Notes: generated from the letters alone by a model not told the origin. Positions 33,240 through 41,613 are shown, counted from the first letter of the stretch. The stretch: 64,000 bases of DNA from Rhizomonospora bruguierae (GCF_018397995.1 NZ_BBQH01000025.1:57124-121123); one strand, 5' to 3'. Made by a program: numbers and translations.

Positions 33240-34150
33240 CCGCGCCGCCGCCCGCCCGGGAGCCGGTGACCCCGCACCGCCTCGGCGGTGATCTCGATGG
33301 CCTTGCGGGCCCGGGCCCGGTTCCGCGCCGCCACACCGACGAACAGGCAGTCGATCACGGTGAGCTGGGCCAGCCGGCTGGCCATCGCGCCGGACCGGTA
33401 CGTGGTCTCCCGGGCCGCCGTGGTCAGCACGTGGTCGGCGACCTCGGTGATCGGCGAGCGCGGGAAGTTGGTCAGCGCGACCGTGGTGGCGCCGCGCAGC
33501 CGGGCCTGCTCCAGCACCTCCACGGTGTCCGCGGTGGTGCCGGTGTGCGAGATCCCGATGGCCACGTCGCCGCGGCTCAGCAGGGCGGTGGAGGTCAGCG
33601 CGGTGTGCACGTCGGGCCAGTAGAAAGCGGTACGCCCGATGCGGTGCAGCTTCTGCTGGAAGTCGGAGGCGACGAAGCCGCTGGCGCCGGCGCCGTACAC
33701 CTCGACCCGCCCGGCCTGGGTGATGGCCTCCACCACCCGCTCGCAGACCGCCGGGTCCAGCTGCTCGGCGGTCTCCTCGACCGCGCGGGCGTCGTTGAAG
33801 GCGATCGTGGCGATGATCTGGGCGAGGTCCGCGCCGGGTGGGATGTCGCCGCCGACCACCCGGGCGTCCGGCGGCTCCACCCGGCGGGCCGCCTCGGCCG
33901 CGAGCCGGATGCGCAGTTGCGGGTACCCCTGCATGCCCACGGACCGGCAGAACCGGATGACCGTGGCCTCGGAGGTCTCGGCGGCGGTGGCGAGGTCGGT
34001 GATGGTGCGGCGGGCGGCGTCGGCCGGGTCCGCGATCACCAGCCGCGCCACCCGCTGCTCGGCCGGGGAGAGCGACGGGAGCAGGCCGCTGATGTGGACG
34101 ATCAGCCCGCCCGCGTCCCGGTTCGCGGAAACCTTCGCCGTTTTCACCAC
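33236..34150 (-). CDS. murR: MurR/RpiR-family regulator
   Basis: 304 residues. The N-terminal HTH_6 domain (LSPAEQRVARLVIADPADAARRTITDLATAAETSEATVIRFCRSVG) and C-terminal SIS domain (VEVYGAGASGFVASDFQQKLHRIGRTAF, GISHTGTTADTVEVLEQAR) define the family. It probably represses murRQ and responds to MurNAc-6-P. The start GTG at 34148-34150 is 6 nt after a -10 box overlapped by an inverted repeat, giving a leaderless, self-regulated message. Overlaps murQ by 4 bp. Confidence 0.9.
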   Translation of the reverse strand: MVKTAKVSANRDAGGLIVHISGLLPSLSPAEQRVARLVIADPADAARRTITDLATAAETSEATVIRFCRSVGMQGYPQLRIRLAAEAARRVEPPDARVVGGDIPPGADLAQIIATIAFNDARAVEETAEQLDPAVCERVVEAITQAGRVEVYGAGASGFVASDFQQKLHRIGRTAFYWPDVHTALTSTALLSRGDVAIGISHTGTTADTVEVLEQARLRGATTVALTNFPRSPITEVADHVLTTAARETTYRSGAMASRLAQLTVIDCLFVGVAARNRARARKAIEITAEAVRGHRLPGGRRRG

Positions 34151-34153
34151 GGA

Positions 34154-34185
34154 TGAAACTTACTTTCAGCACGCCCGAGCGTCAA
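34154..34185 (-). promoter_or_regulatory. Leaderless murR promoter with overlapping operator
   Basis: On the minus strand: -35 TTGACG (34180-34185), 17-bp spacer, -10 TAAGTT (34157-34162), 6 nt, GTG. The inverted repeat TGAAA-N5-TTTCA (34154-34168) covers the -10 and the transcription start, ideal for repression by the MurR protein encoded next to it. Confidence 0.75.
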
Positions 34186-34236
34186 CTGGCGCCCGATAGC
34201 TAGGAAGGCCAGCCGCCGGCGGTGTGACGAGCGCGT

Positions 34237-35247
34237 TCACGACTGGTGAGCATGCCATTCCGCCAGCACTTTCGCCTCGTCCTCGGCCGAAAGGCCGGCC
34301 CGTTCCAGACCCTCCGGATGATCGGCCAGCCAGGCCAGCGTGTCCCGGGCACTGTCCGACACCGGACGGGTGGTCAACCCCGCGGCGAGCGCGGCCGAGG
34401 CGTCCCGGGTCAGGAAACCGCCGTACTCGGGCAGCGGCAGCCACAGCGGCAGCGAGCGGGGACCGGCCCACGGGTTCACCGCCTGCTCCGCCAGGAACGC
34501 CTGCGGTACCCAGGTGAGCCGCGGCTGCTCCCGCTCGCCGCGGACGCCGGCCGCCACCCCGGCCAGGAACTCGGCCCGCGGCACGGGCGCCCCGACCACG
34601 TCGAAGACGCCGGCCAACCGGCGCTGCGCGGCGGCGATCAGGAAGGCCGCCACATCCCGCGCGTCGATCCACTGCACCGGGTCGGCCGGGTCGCCCGGCG
34701 CCAGCACCTCGCCGCCCCGGGCGAGCCGGTCCGGCCAGTACGCGAACCGGCCGCTCGGGTCCCGCGGGCCGACGAGCAGGCCGACCCGGGCGATCAGGGC
34801 GGGCACCCCGGACGCCAGGACGCTGCGCTCGCAGGCCACCTTGGCGGGACCGTAGTTCTCCAGTTCCAGCGCGACGTCGTCCTTCTCGGCGGGGAGCGGC
34901 TCGCGCAGCGGGGCGGTCCCCGCCCGCTGGCCGGGCGTGCTGTCGTCGGCGTAGACGTTGCCGGTCGACACGAACCCCCAGTGGCCGACCCGCCCCGCCA
35001 GCGCCGCCACGGCGCGGCGGACGTGCAGCGGGTGGCGGGAGACGTCCACCACGGCGTCGTACTGGCCACCGTCGAGGACGGCCAGGCCATCGGGATCATC
35101 CCGGTCGACCGGGACGAGCTGGGCGCCGGGCGGCACCGAACCGGACCGGCCCCGCGCGGCGCAGATCACTTCGTGGCCGGCGGACAGGGCGTGGGTTGCG
35201 ACGGCCCGCCCGAGGAAGGCGGTCCCGCCGAGGATGAGAAGGCGCAT
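34237..35247 (-). CDS. NAD-dependent epimerase/reductase-like protein
   Basis: 336 residues. Extended SDR fold: MRLLILGGTAFLGRAVA (nucleotide binding), VVDVSRHPLHV, and VSTGNVYAD followed by YGPAKVACE (the Tyr-xxx-Lys pair). Actinobacterial relatives are annotated 'NAD-dependent epimerase/dehydratase' or 'reductase'; substrate unknown. The end ALAAGLTTRPVSDSARDTLAWLADHP is characteristic of the group. ATG at 35245-35247. Divergent from the SDR gene at 35339 with a 91-bp gap. Confidence 0.83.
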   Translation of the reverse strand: MRLLILGGTAFLGRAVATHALSAGHEVICAARGRSGSVPPGAQLVPVDRDDPDGLAVLDGGQYDAVVDVSRHPLHVRRAVAALAGRVGHWGFVSTGNVYADDSTPGQRAGTAPLREPLPAEKDDVALELENYGPAKVACERSVLASGVPALIARVGLLVGPRDPSGRFAYWPDRLARGGEVLAPGDPADPVQWIDARDVAAFLIAAAQRRLAGVFDVVGAPVPRAEFLAGVAAGVRGEREQPRLTWVPQAFLAEQAVNPWAGPRSLPLWLPLPEYGGFLTRDASAALAAGLTTRPVSDSARDTLAWLADHPEGLERAGLSAEDEAKVLAEWHAHQS

Positions 35248-35338
35248 GCAGGGGATCGTGCCCCGGCGGCGGGCCGCCGCATACGCCCGTTCACCCTCAG
35301 CGGACGGGTTACGCCCAGGGCGAAGTACCGTGTCCGGC

Positions 35339-36034
35339 ATGGCCGATCGCACCGCACTGGTCACGGGCGCCACCGGCGGGCTGGGCGGCGCCGTCGCCGC
35401 GGCCTTCGCCGAAGCCGGCTGGCGGGTCGTCGCTCCCGCGCGCCGCACCGCACGGACCACCGCCGTCGCCGGGCTGACCCGCGCCGAGGTCGTCGAGGCG
35501 GACCTCGCCGACCCCGCGGCGGTCCGGGCGGCCGTGGAGGTCGCCGCCGGTCACCCCGGCGCCCCGCTCCGCGCCGTCGTGAACCTGGTCGGCGGGTACG
35601 CCGCCGGCGGGCTGGTACACGAGACGCCGGTCGAGGAGTTCGACCGGATGCTGGCCCTCAACCTGCGCCCCACGTACCTGGTGACCCAGGCGTCCCTCCC
35701 GCACCTCGTGGCGGCCGGCGGCGGCTCGGTGGTGTGCGTGTCGTCCCGGGCCGCGGTGGCGCCGTTCGCCGGCGCGGCGGGGTACGCGACCGCCAAGGCG
35801 GCCGTGCTGGCCTTCGCCAACGCGGTGGCGGTCGAGTACGGGGCGGCGGGGGTGCGCTGCAACACGGTCCTCCCCAGCGTCGTCGACACCCCGGCGAACC
35901 GGGCGGCGCTGCCCGACGCGGACCACTCCCGCTGGGTCCCACCGGCCGACCTGGCGGCGCTGATCCTGTTCCTGGCCGGCGACGAATCCCGGCCGACCAG
36001 CGGCGCGGCGATCCCGGCGTACGGGCGGGCCTGA
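35339..36034 (+). CDS. Classical SDR oxidoreductase
   Basis: 231 residues. TGATGGLGGAVAAAF (cofactor loop), NLVGGYAAGG, catalytic Ser in VVCVSSRAAV and YATAKAA (Tyr-xxx-Lys), then the SVVDTPANR segment. The last part, SRWVPPADLAALILFLAGDESRPTSGAAIPAYG, follows the usual FabG-like ending. Substrate unknown. ATG at 35339 is 7 nt after TACCGT and lacks a Shine-Dalgarno, again a leaderless pattern. Confidence 0.87.
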   Translation: MADRTALVTGATGGLGGAVAAAFAEAGWRVVAPARRTARTTAVAGLTRAEVVEADLADPAAVRAAVEVAAGHPGAPLRAVVNLVGGYAAGGLVHETPVEEFDRMLALNLRPTYLVTQASLPHLVAAGGGSVVCVSSRAAVAPFAGAAGYATAKAAVLAFANAVAVEYGAAGVRCNTVLPSVVDTPANRAALPDADHSRWVPPADLAALILFLAGDESRPTSGAAIPAYGRA

Positions 36035-36374
36035 GCCGAAGTCCCAGGAAACTGCCAGCACCATTCCCCCGAACGGGTGGCCCCCTGCCCACCGAACGGT
36101 CTACGGTGGGGAGAAATACGGCCGACGCGCACCCCATGCCCGGCCGATGTCCGGTGGCGGGCGGCGCCCGAAGACCCCCGCCGCGCTCCGCAGACCACCG
36201 TCTCCGGCCGGACAGAACCACATCACCAGCGAAGCCGGGACCGCACCACCCGCGAGGCCGCGAGCGCACCGCGTACGACAGGACGCACCGCGCGCGAGGG
36301 ACGTGGCCTTACGTCGCGCGACACACCGGCCAACCCGTGCCGGTGCCCGCGCGATCACGTGAGGAGGTACCACC
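36035..36374. other. Non-coding leader region of the SigB-type sigma gene
   Basis: 340 bp with no supportable gene. It should hold the sigma promoter; I find no convincing GNNT-N16-GGGTA element in it. The final bases carry GAGGAGG, the ribosome site of the next gene. Confidence 0.5.
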
Positions 36375-37256
36375 GTGACCGCGACGATCGCCCAACGTAC
36401 CGAGATCCAGCGCACCGAGCCCCCACGGACACAGCCCCCACGGACACAGCCCGCCGAGACCCTGCGCAGGGGGACCGGGCGCACCGGTCGAATCCGGGAG
36501 AACCGGGGCACCGACCGGGGCACGGACCTGGTCGTGGCCATGGCCGCCCTGCCGGCCGGTCACCCGGAACGGGCGGCCCTGCGTGCCCGGGCCATCGAAT
36601 CCTGGCTGCCCCTGGCCCAGCACCTGGCGAACCGGTTCGGGGGCCGCGGCGAGCCGGTCGAGGACCTGTTCCAGACCGCCAGCGTCGGCCTGATCAAGGC
36701 GGTCGACAAGTACGACCCGGGGCGCGGGGTGGACTTCGCGGCGTACGCGATCCCCACGGTGCTCGGCGAGATCAAGCGCCACTTCCGCGACCGGACGTGG
36801 GACATCCGGGTCCCCCGGCGGCTTCAGGAACTGCGGCTGAGCCTGTCCGAGGCCAGCGCCGACCTCCAGCAGCGGCTGGGCCGCTCCCCCACCGTCCGCG
36901 ACCTGGCCGACCACCTCGGCATCACCGAGGACGAGGTGATCGAGGGGCTGGAGGGCGCCCGCGCCTACAACGCGGTGTCGCTGTCCACGCCCACCGCCGA
37001 CAGCGACGGCGAGCGCGGCGCCGAACTCGGCGATCTGATCGGCCGGGCCGACGACGGCTACGAGCTGACCGAACTGCGGCTCGCCCTGGGCCCGGCGCTG
37101 GCCGCCCTGGACGACCGCGAACAGCGCATCCTCACCCTGCGCTTCTTCGGCAACATGACCCAGTCGCAGATCGCCGCCGAGATCGGCGTATCCCAGATGC
37201 ACGTGTCCCGGCTGCTCTCCCGGGCCCTGGCGAGGTTGCGCGGGCAGCTCGCCTGA
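36375..37256 (+). CDS. Stress-type RNA polymerase sigma factor (SigB/SigF/SigG family)
   Basis: 293 residues. Group 3 sigma: region 2 RFGGRGEPVEDLFQTASVGLIKAVDKYDPGRGVDFAAYAIPTVLGEIKRHFRD in the centre, region 3 with VRDLADHLGITEDEVIEGL, region 4 ending MTQSQIAAEIGVSQMHVSRLLSRALARLR. This family directs general stress and osmotic genes from GNNT-N14-16-GGGTAC/T promoters. There is no anti-sigma or anti-anti-sigma gene beside it. The N-terminal 50 residues are unusual, with a PPRTQ pentapeptide duplication. GTG at 36375 with GAGGAGG 7 nt upstream. Confidence 0.93.
   Translation: MTATIAQRTEIQRTEPPRTQPPRTQPAETLRRGTGRTGRIRENRGTDRGTDLVVAMAALPAGHPERAALRARAIESWLPLAQHLANRFGGRGEPVEDLFQTASVGLIKAVDKYDPGRGVDFAAYAIPTVLGEIKRHFRDRTWDIRVPRRLQELRLSLSEASADLQQRLGRSPTVRDLADHLGITEDEVIEGLEGARAYNAVSLSTPTADSDGERGAELGDLIGRADDGYELTELRLALGPALAALDDREQRILTLRFFGNMTQSQIAAEIGVSQMHVSRLLSRALARLRGQLA
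36422..36451 (+). repeat. Perfect 15-bp tandem duplication in the sigma N-terminus
   Basis: CCCACGGACACAGCC occurs twice in tandem and encodes the duplicated PPRTQ pentapeptide. Confidence 0.85.
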
Positions 37257-37289
37257 CCCGTGTGAAGGCCGGGGCGGAAGGGTACCGGT

Positions 37290-37931
37290 ATGCCCATGGA
37301 CAGCCCGGATGACGGCCTGATCGTGAGCCTGAAGAAGGCGGCGGCGGTGCTGAAGCAGGCCGACGTGCCGTTCGCCCTGGGCGGCAGCTTCGCGGTGTAC
37401 GCGCACGGCGGGCACTCCAGCGATCACGACGTGGACTTCCTGCTGCGCGAGCAGGACGTCCAGACCGCCCTCCAGGTGCTCACCGAGGCCGGCTTCACCG
37501 CCGAGCGTCCGCCCGAGGACTGGCTCGTCAAGGTCTACGACGAGGGTCGGATGATCGACTTGATCTTCCGACCGGTGGAGGTGCCGGTCACCGACGCCAC
37601 CCTCGCCGACACGGTGGTGCGCCCGGTCAACGCCATCAGCATGCCGGTGCTGTCCGCGACCGGGCTGATGGTGCACAAGCTGCTCAGCTTCTCCCAGCAC
37701 CACTGCGACTTCGCCCGCGGCCTCCCGCTGGCCCGCTCGCTGCGGGAGCAGATCGACTGGGACCGGGTCCGCCGGGAGACGGCGCACTCGCCGTACGCCG
37801 AGGCGTTCCTGATCCTGCTGGACCGCCTGGACGTCGTGCCCTTTCGGCCCCGCGGCGACGCCGCCGGGGAAGCCGCCGACGGCGGGGACCGCGCCGGACC
37901 GGACCGGTCCAAGCTGAGGGAGGTGGCATGA
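37290..37931 (+). CDS. Nucleotidyltransferase-fold protein
   Basis: 213 residues. The GGSFAVYAHG and DHDVDFLL motifs (about 31-52) are the GGS and DxD signatures of the polymerase-beta-like nucleotidyltransferase fold, followed by the typical VKVYDEGRMIDLIF strand pair. This resembles stand-alone transferases (AbiEii/MNT-like or DUF6036-like); the acceptor is unknown. It heads a three-gene operon, starting 33 bp after the sigma gene, and its stop overlaps the next start (ATGA). A possible SigB-type box GTGT-N16-GGGTAC ends at 37285, just before the ATG at 37290, so it may be a target of the sigma factor encoded next to it. Confidence 0.78.
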   Translation: MPMDSPDDGLIVSLKKAAAVLKQADVPFALGGSFAVYAHGGHSSDHDVDFLLREQDVQTALQVLTEAGFTAERPPEDWLVKVYDEGRMIDLIFRPVEVPVTDATLADTVVRPVNAISMPVLSATGLMVHKLLSFSQHHCDFARGLPLARSLREQIDWDRVRRETAHSPYAEAFLILLDRLDVVPFRPRGDAAGEAADGGDRAGPDRSKLREVA

Positions 37932-38182
37932 ACAGGCGGCTCGACGAGTACGTCGAGGCGGACGTGCAGCGCCTGCTGACCGAGGACGTCGACCTCGCCG
38001 AGCAGGGCATCACCGTGCTGCGGCGGGAGCAGAACCTGGTCCTGTGCGGCGAGGTGGAAAGCCAGGCCCGGCGGGACGAGATCGAGCGCAAGGTGCGCGC
38101 GGCGTTCCCCGACGTGGCGGTCCTGGTGGACATCGGGATCACCCGCACCCAGCCGCCCGGCGAGGCGGAGGACCTGTCGTGA
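37928..38182 (+). CDS. BON-domain-like small protein
   Basis: 84 residues (MNRRLDEYVEADVQRLLTEDVDLAEQG...). The second part, ITVLRREQNLVLCGEVESQARRDEIERKVRAAFPDVAVLVDI, has the strand-helix pattern of a BON domain (NLVLCGEVES is the usual core). There is no signal peptide, so it is cytosolic. Overlaps both neighbours by 4 bp (ATGA and GTGA), implying translational coupling and roughly equal amounts of the three proteins. Confidence 0.75.
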   Translation: MNRRLDEYVEADVQRLLTEDVDLAEQGITVLRREQNLVLCGEVESQARRDEIERKVRAAFPDVAVLVDIGITRTQPPGEAEDLS

Positions 38183-38910
38183 TCAGGGTCGCCGCCGTCG
38201 CCGACGTGCACATGGACAGCGACGTGCTGGGCCGGTACCGACCGGCCCTGGAGGAACTGCCCGACAAGGCCGACGTGCTGCTGCTCGGCGGCGACCTGAC
38301 CCGGCACGGCAGCGCCGCCGAGGCCGAGTGCGTGGCCACCGAGTTCCGGGACCTGGGCGTGCCGGTGATCGCCGTGCTCGGCAACCACGACCACCACCGC
38401 GACCAGGTTCCCGAGGTGGTGAAGACGCTCGAGGGCGGCGGTATCGCCGTGCTGGAGGGCGAGGGTACGGTCATCGACACACCCGGCGGTCGGCTCGGCG
38501 TGGCCGGGGCGAAGGGCTTCGGCGGGGGCTTCGCCGGCCGCTGCGCGAGCGCGTTCGGCGAGCCGGAGATGAAGGCGTTCGTCCAGACCACCTGCGACGC
38601 CGCGGACCGGTTGAGCGAGGCGCTGCGCCGGCTCGAGTGCGACGTGCTGGTGGCGCTGACCCACTACGCGCCGGTGCCGGACACGCTGCTGGGCGAGCCG
38701 CTGGAGATCTACCCGTTTCTGGGCTCGTACCTGCTGGGCCAGGCCATCGACTCGGCGCCGACCGCGCTGGCCGTGCACGGCCACGCGCACATGGGCAGCG
38801 AACGCGGCGTGACCCCGGGCGGGGTGAAGGTGCGCAACGTGGCCCACCCGGTGATCAAGCAGGCATACAGCGTCTTCCATCTGCACGCGCGGGCGCGGGC
38901 CGCCGCGTAA
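38179..38910 (+). CDS. Calcineurin-like metallophosphoesterase
   Basis: 243 residues. All metal-site motifs are present in order: ADVHMDS near the start (D-x-H), GGDLTRHG, LGNHDHHR (GNHD), THYAP and VHGHAHMGSE (GHxH). It probably cleaves a phosphodiester or phosphomonoester, perhaps a nucleotide made by the transferase in the same operon; this pairing is inference. GTG at 38179 overlaps the BON gene stop. No membrane segment. Confidence 0.88.
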   Translation: MIRVAAVADVHMDSDVLGRYRPALEELPDKADVLLLGGDLTRHGSAAEAECVATEFRDLGVPVIAVLGNHDHHRDQVPEVVKTLEGGGIAVLEGEGTVIDTPGGRLGVAGAKGFGGGFAGRCASAFGEPEMKAFVQTTCDAADRLSEALRRLECDVLVALTHYAPVPDTLLGEPLEIYPFLGSYLLGQAIDSAPTALAVHGHAHMGSERGVTPGGVKVRNVAHPVIKQAYSVFHLHARARAAA

Positions 38911-38981
38911 GCACCGTCTACGTTGGAGGGCCGCGGTCGGTGGGCGCGGCCCCTTTCGTTACCCGTGCGGCTTTCCGGCCA

Positions 38982-39008
38982 GGTTTTCCAGAAGAGACGG
39001 TCGGGTAC
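38982..39008 (+). promoter_or_regulatory. SigB/SigF-type stress promoter
   Basis: GGTTTT (38982-38987) and GGGTAC (39003-39008) are 15 bp apart, matching the general-stress sigma consensus GNNT-N14-16-GGGTAC. It lies 10 nt before the ATG of the small membrane protein. The matching sigma factor is encoded 1.7 kb upstream. Confidence 0.65.
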
Positions 39009-39018
39009 TGCACGGACC

Positions 39019-39162
39019 ATGGACCTACTTCTCTGGATCCTCGCGGTGGTACTGGTGGTCGCCGGCGTGCTCGCCCTGTTCCGGCGGCAGATCCTCTGGG
39101 GCATCGTGCTCATCATCGTCGGGCTGCTGGTCGGTCCGGGCGGCGTGAGCATCTTCACCTAG
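39019..39162 (+). CDS. 47-residue membrane protein with GPGG ending
   Basis: MDLLLWILAVVLVVAGVLAL, then RRQILWGIVLIIVGLLVGPGG and SIFT: two hydrophobic helices joined by a short basic turn. The GPGG ending recalls small actinobacterial membrane proteins near DUF6131, of unknown function. A SigB-type promoter directly upstream suggests stress induction. There is no Shine-Dalgarno. Confidence 0.7.
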   Translation: MDLLLWILAVVLVVAGVLALFRRQILWGIVLIIVGLLVGPGGVSIFT

Positions 39163-39358
39163 GCCATCCGCGACCCCTCATCACTCATCCCTCTCGATCC
39201 CGTCGGGCCGCTCGACCGGAGCGCCCGCGGACCGGCAGCGATCCTCCCCGCCAACCTGGCTGCCGGGCCCGGGCACCGGTGGCGGCCTCGACGCCGTCCC
39301 GGGGACGGGTCGGCGCGGGCGGGCGGCGGGTGGGGTGGGAATCGGGTATAGAGAACGG

Positions 39359-40078
39359 ATGTCGCGCAGCTACCTCATGACGATGCCGTTGCACGCGATC
39401 ACGGAGGTGTACGGCGAGCAGGGGCTGCGGGACCGGTTCGCGCAGGAGATCGAGGCGTTCCCCGAGCCGGGGCGGGCGCGACTGCTGGAGGCGCTGGCAC
39501 TGGCCTCGCGGTTGCACCGGGACGACCGGCGGGTGCGCGAGCCGTACCTGAACCATCTGCTGCGGGTGGCGATCCGGATCATCCGGTACTACGGCGTGAC
39601 CGACGTGGACGTGCTGGTGGCCGCCCTGCTGCACGACGCGGTGGAGGACCATCCGGCGGAGTTGTCCGGGCTGCCGGCGGACGCGTCCGGGTCGGCGCGG
39701 ACGGAGGGCGCGCTGGCGGCACTGGCCGACCGGTTCGGCGTCCGGGTGGCGGAACTGGTGCGTTCGGTGACGAATCCGGAGTACGACCCGGAGCGGGACC
39801 GGCACGAGCAGTACCGGGTTCACCTGGCCGCGAGCCTGGCGCGGGACCCGTGGGCGCGGGTCATCAAGGTCTCGGACTTCACGGACAACGGCGTGGGCGT
39901 CATCCACACGACGGGGCCGAAGGTGGCCTCCTCGGCGGCCAAGTACCGGCCGCTGGTGCCGATGTTCCGGGAACTGATCCAGCGGCCGGACACGCCGCTG
40001 TCCGCGGCCGCGCGGGAGCACATTCTGGCGCAGTTGGACCTGGCCGATCGGCGGTTCGCGGCGATCCTCGACGACTGA
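39359..40078 (+). CDS. HD-domain phosphohydrolase (RelA/SpoT-HD-like)
   Basis: 239 residues. The HD metal motif is AALLHDAVEDHP near 90-101, preceded by HRDDRRVREPYLNHLLRVA (first His ligands) and followed by VIKVSDFTDN. This spacing matches stand-alone (p)ppGpp hydrolases of the SpoT-HD type, but other nucleotides are possible. ATG at 39359 follows a TATAGA box by 6 nt with no Shine-Dalgarno. The gap after it (40079-40269) carries the sugar-operon operator. Confidence 0.8.
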   Translation: MSRSYLMTMPLHAITEVYGEQGLRDRFAQEIEAFPEPGRARLLEALALASRLHRDDRRVREPYLNHLLRVAIRIIRYYGVTDVDVLVAALLHDAVEDHPAELSGLPADASGSARTEGALAALADRFGVRVAELVRSVTNPEYDPERDRHEQYRVHLAASLARDPWARVIKVSDFTDNGVGVIHTTGPKVASSAAKYRPLVPMFRELIQRPDTPLSAAAREHILAQLDLADRRFAAILDD

Positions 40079-40106
40079 GCGTATTCGATGTCACTACCGT
40101 CAGTAC

Positions 40107-40120
40107 GCGTAGCGCTACGC
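40107..40120. promoter_or_regulatory. Perfect 14-bp palindrome GCGTAGCGCTACGC
   Basis: It lies between the HD gene and the sugar ABC operon, 66 bp before the LacI-type operator. It shares the TAGCGCTA-like centre and could be an auxiliary operator or a short terminator. Confidence 0.35.
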
Positions 40121-40185
40121 TCACGGTCCGCCAGGTTTCCGAATCGTTACTGTGTCCTGGCCCAAGAAACTGGACGGCTCCTGAG

Positions 40186-40199
40186 TGCAAGCGCTTACA
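40186..40199. promoter_or_regulatory. LacI-family operator of the sugar importer
   Basis: TGCAAGCGCTTACA is a 14-bp palindrome with one mismatch, of the type bound by actinobacterial alpha-glucoside LacI repressors. It sits 70 bp before the solute-binding gene; the LacI gene at 43801 is the obvious partner. Confidence 0.7.
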
Positions 40200-40269
40200 T
40201 GTGAGGACGCCCACAAGGGAATCCCGGCGGCACGGGGAGGGCCCACCGCCGGCCAGGAAGGAGGACCGC

Positions 40270-41613
40270 ATGGCGGTCAACTCGCGAGGGCGTCGCGCTC
40301 TCGTGCTGACCAGCGTGCTGGGTCTGGTGTTCGGCGCCGCCGCCTGCTCGGGCGGGGACAGCGGCTCCGAGAACAACGCCAGTTCGGCGGATTGTGCGCC
40401 ATACGAGCAGTACAGCGGCCATGACGGCAAGACGGTCTCGATCTACGCGTCGATCCGCGACACGGAGGCCGACCTGCTGCAGGAGTCGTGGAAGAAGTTC
40501 GAGGACTGCACCGGCATCAAGATTGACTATGAGGGCAGCGGCGAGTTCGAGGCGCAGCTTCAGGTGAAGGTGGATGGCGGCAACGCGCCGGACCTCGCGT
40601 TCATCCCGCAGCCCGGCCTGCTCAAGCGGTTCGCCGACGCCGGCAAGCTCAAGGCGGCCCCGGACGCGACGAAGGCGTCCGCGGAGGCGAACTACTCGAA
40701 GGACTGGCTGGCCTACAGCACCGTCAACGGGACCTTCTACGGCGCGCCGCTGGGCTCGAACGTGAAGTCGTTCGTCTGGTACTCGCCGAAGAAGTTCCAG
40801 GAAAAGGGCTACACGGTTCCGAAGACGTTCCAGGAACTGATGGACCTCAGCGACAAGATCGCGGCGGGCGGCGAGAAGCCGTGGTGCGCGGGCATCGAGT
40901 CCGGTGACGCGACCGGCTGGCCGGCCACCGACTGGATCGAGGACCTGATGCTGCGGACCGGGGGTCCGGACGTCTACGACAAGTGGGTCACGCACCAGAT
41001 CCCGTTCAACGACCCGGCCGTGGTCAAGGCCGTGGACCAGGCCGGCGCGATCCTGAAGAACCCGAAGTACGTCAACGGCGGGTACGGCGACGTGAAGAGC
41101 ATCGCCACCACCTCGTTCCAGGAGGGCGGCCTGCCCATCCAGGACGGCAAGTGCTACCTGCACCGCCAGGCGTCGTTCTACGCCAACCAGTGGCCGCAGG
41201 GCACCAACGTGGCCGAGGACGGCGACGTGTTCGCGTTCTACTTCCCGACGATCGACCCCGCGCAGGGCGAGCCGGTGCTCGCGGCGGGCGAGTTCACCGT
41301 CGCGTTCGCCGACCGGCCCGAGGTCCAGGCGGTGCAGAACTTCCTGGCCACCCCGGAGTACGCCAACGGCCGCGCCAAGCTGGGCAACTGGGTCTCCGGC
41401 AGCAAGGGCCTGGACGTGAACAACGTCAAGAACCCGATCGACAAGCTCTCCGTGGAGATCCTGCAGAACCCGAAGTCCACGCTGCGGTTCGACGGCTCGG
41501 ACATGATGCCGGCCGCGGTCGGCGCCGGGACGTTCTGGAAGGGCATGGTGGACTGGATCAACGGCAAGAGCACCCAGGACACCCTCAACTTCATCGAGCA
41601 GTCCTGGAAGTAG
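40270..41613 (+). CDS. Sugar ABC transporter solute-binding lipoprotein
   Basis: 447 residues. The signal peptide ends in a lipobox (VFGAAACSGG, Cys about 25), so it is anchored outside the membrane. The mature part is an SBP_bac_1 family binding protein of the AglE/alpha-glucoside type (NAPDLAFIPQPGLLKRFADAGKL, GVGAGTFWKGM-like end). It should deliver an oligosaccharide, probably an alpha-glucoside given the GH13 gene downstream. ATG at 40270 with AAGGAGG 5 nt upstream. First gene of the importer operon. Confidence 0.92.
   Translation: MAVNSRGRRALVLTSVLGLVFGAAACSGGDSGSENNASSADCAPYEQYSGHDGKTVSIYASIRDTEADLLQESWKKFEDCTGIKIDYEGSGEFEAQLQVKVDGGNAPDLAFIPQPGLLKRFADAGKLKAAPDATKASAEANYSKDWLAYSTVNGTFYGAPLGSNVKSFVWYSPKKFQEKGYTVPKTFQELMDLSDKIAAGGEKPWCAGIESGDATGWPATDWIEDLMLRTGGPDVYDKWVTHQIPFNDPAVVKAVDQAGAILKNPKYVNGGYGDVKSIATTSFQEGGLPIQDGKCYLHRQASFYANQWPQGTNVAEDGDVFAFYFPTIDPAQGEPVLAAGEFTVAFADRPEVQAVQNFLATPEYANGRAKLGNWVSGSKGLDVNNVKNPIDKLSVEILQNPKSTLRFDGSDMMPAAVGAGTFWKGMVDWINGKSTQDTLNFIEQSWK

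Noticed and set aside
33240..34172. 636-residue frame extending murQ upstream
   Set aside because: It is a shadow frame of murR; the ATGA overlap fixes the murQ start at 33239.
37280..37285. GGGTAC before the nucleotidyltransferase as a firm SigB promoter
   Set aside because: The -35 half (GTGT) is weak and the box is only 4 bp before the ATG, so it is mentioned as a possibility but not listed as a feature.
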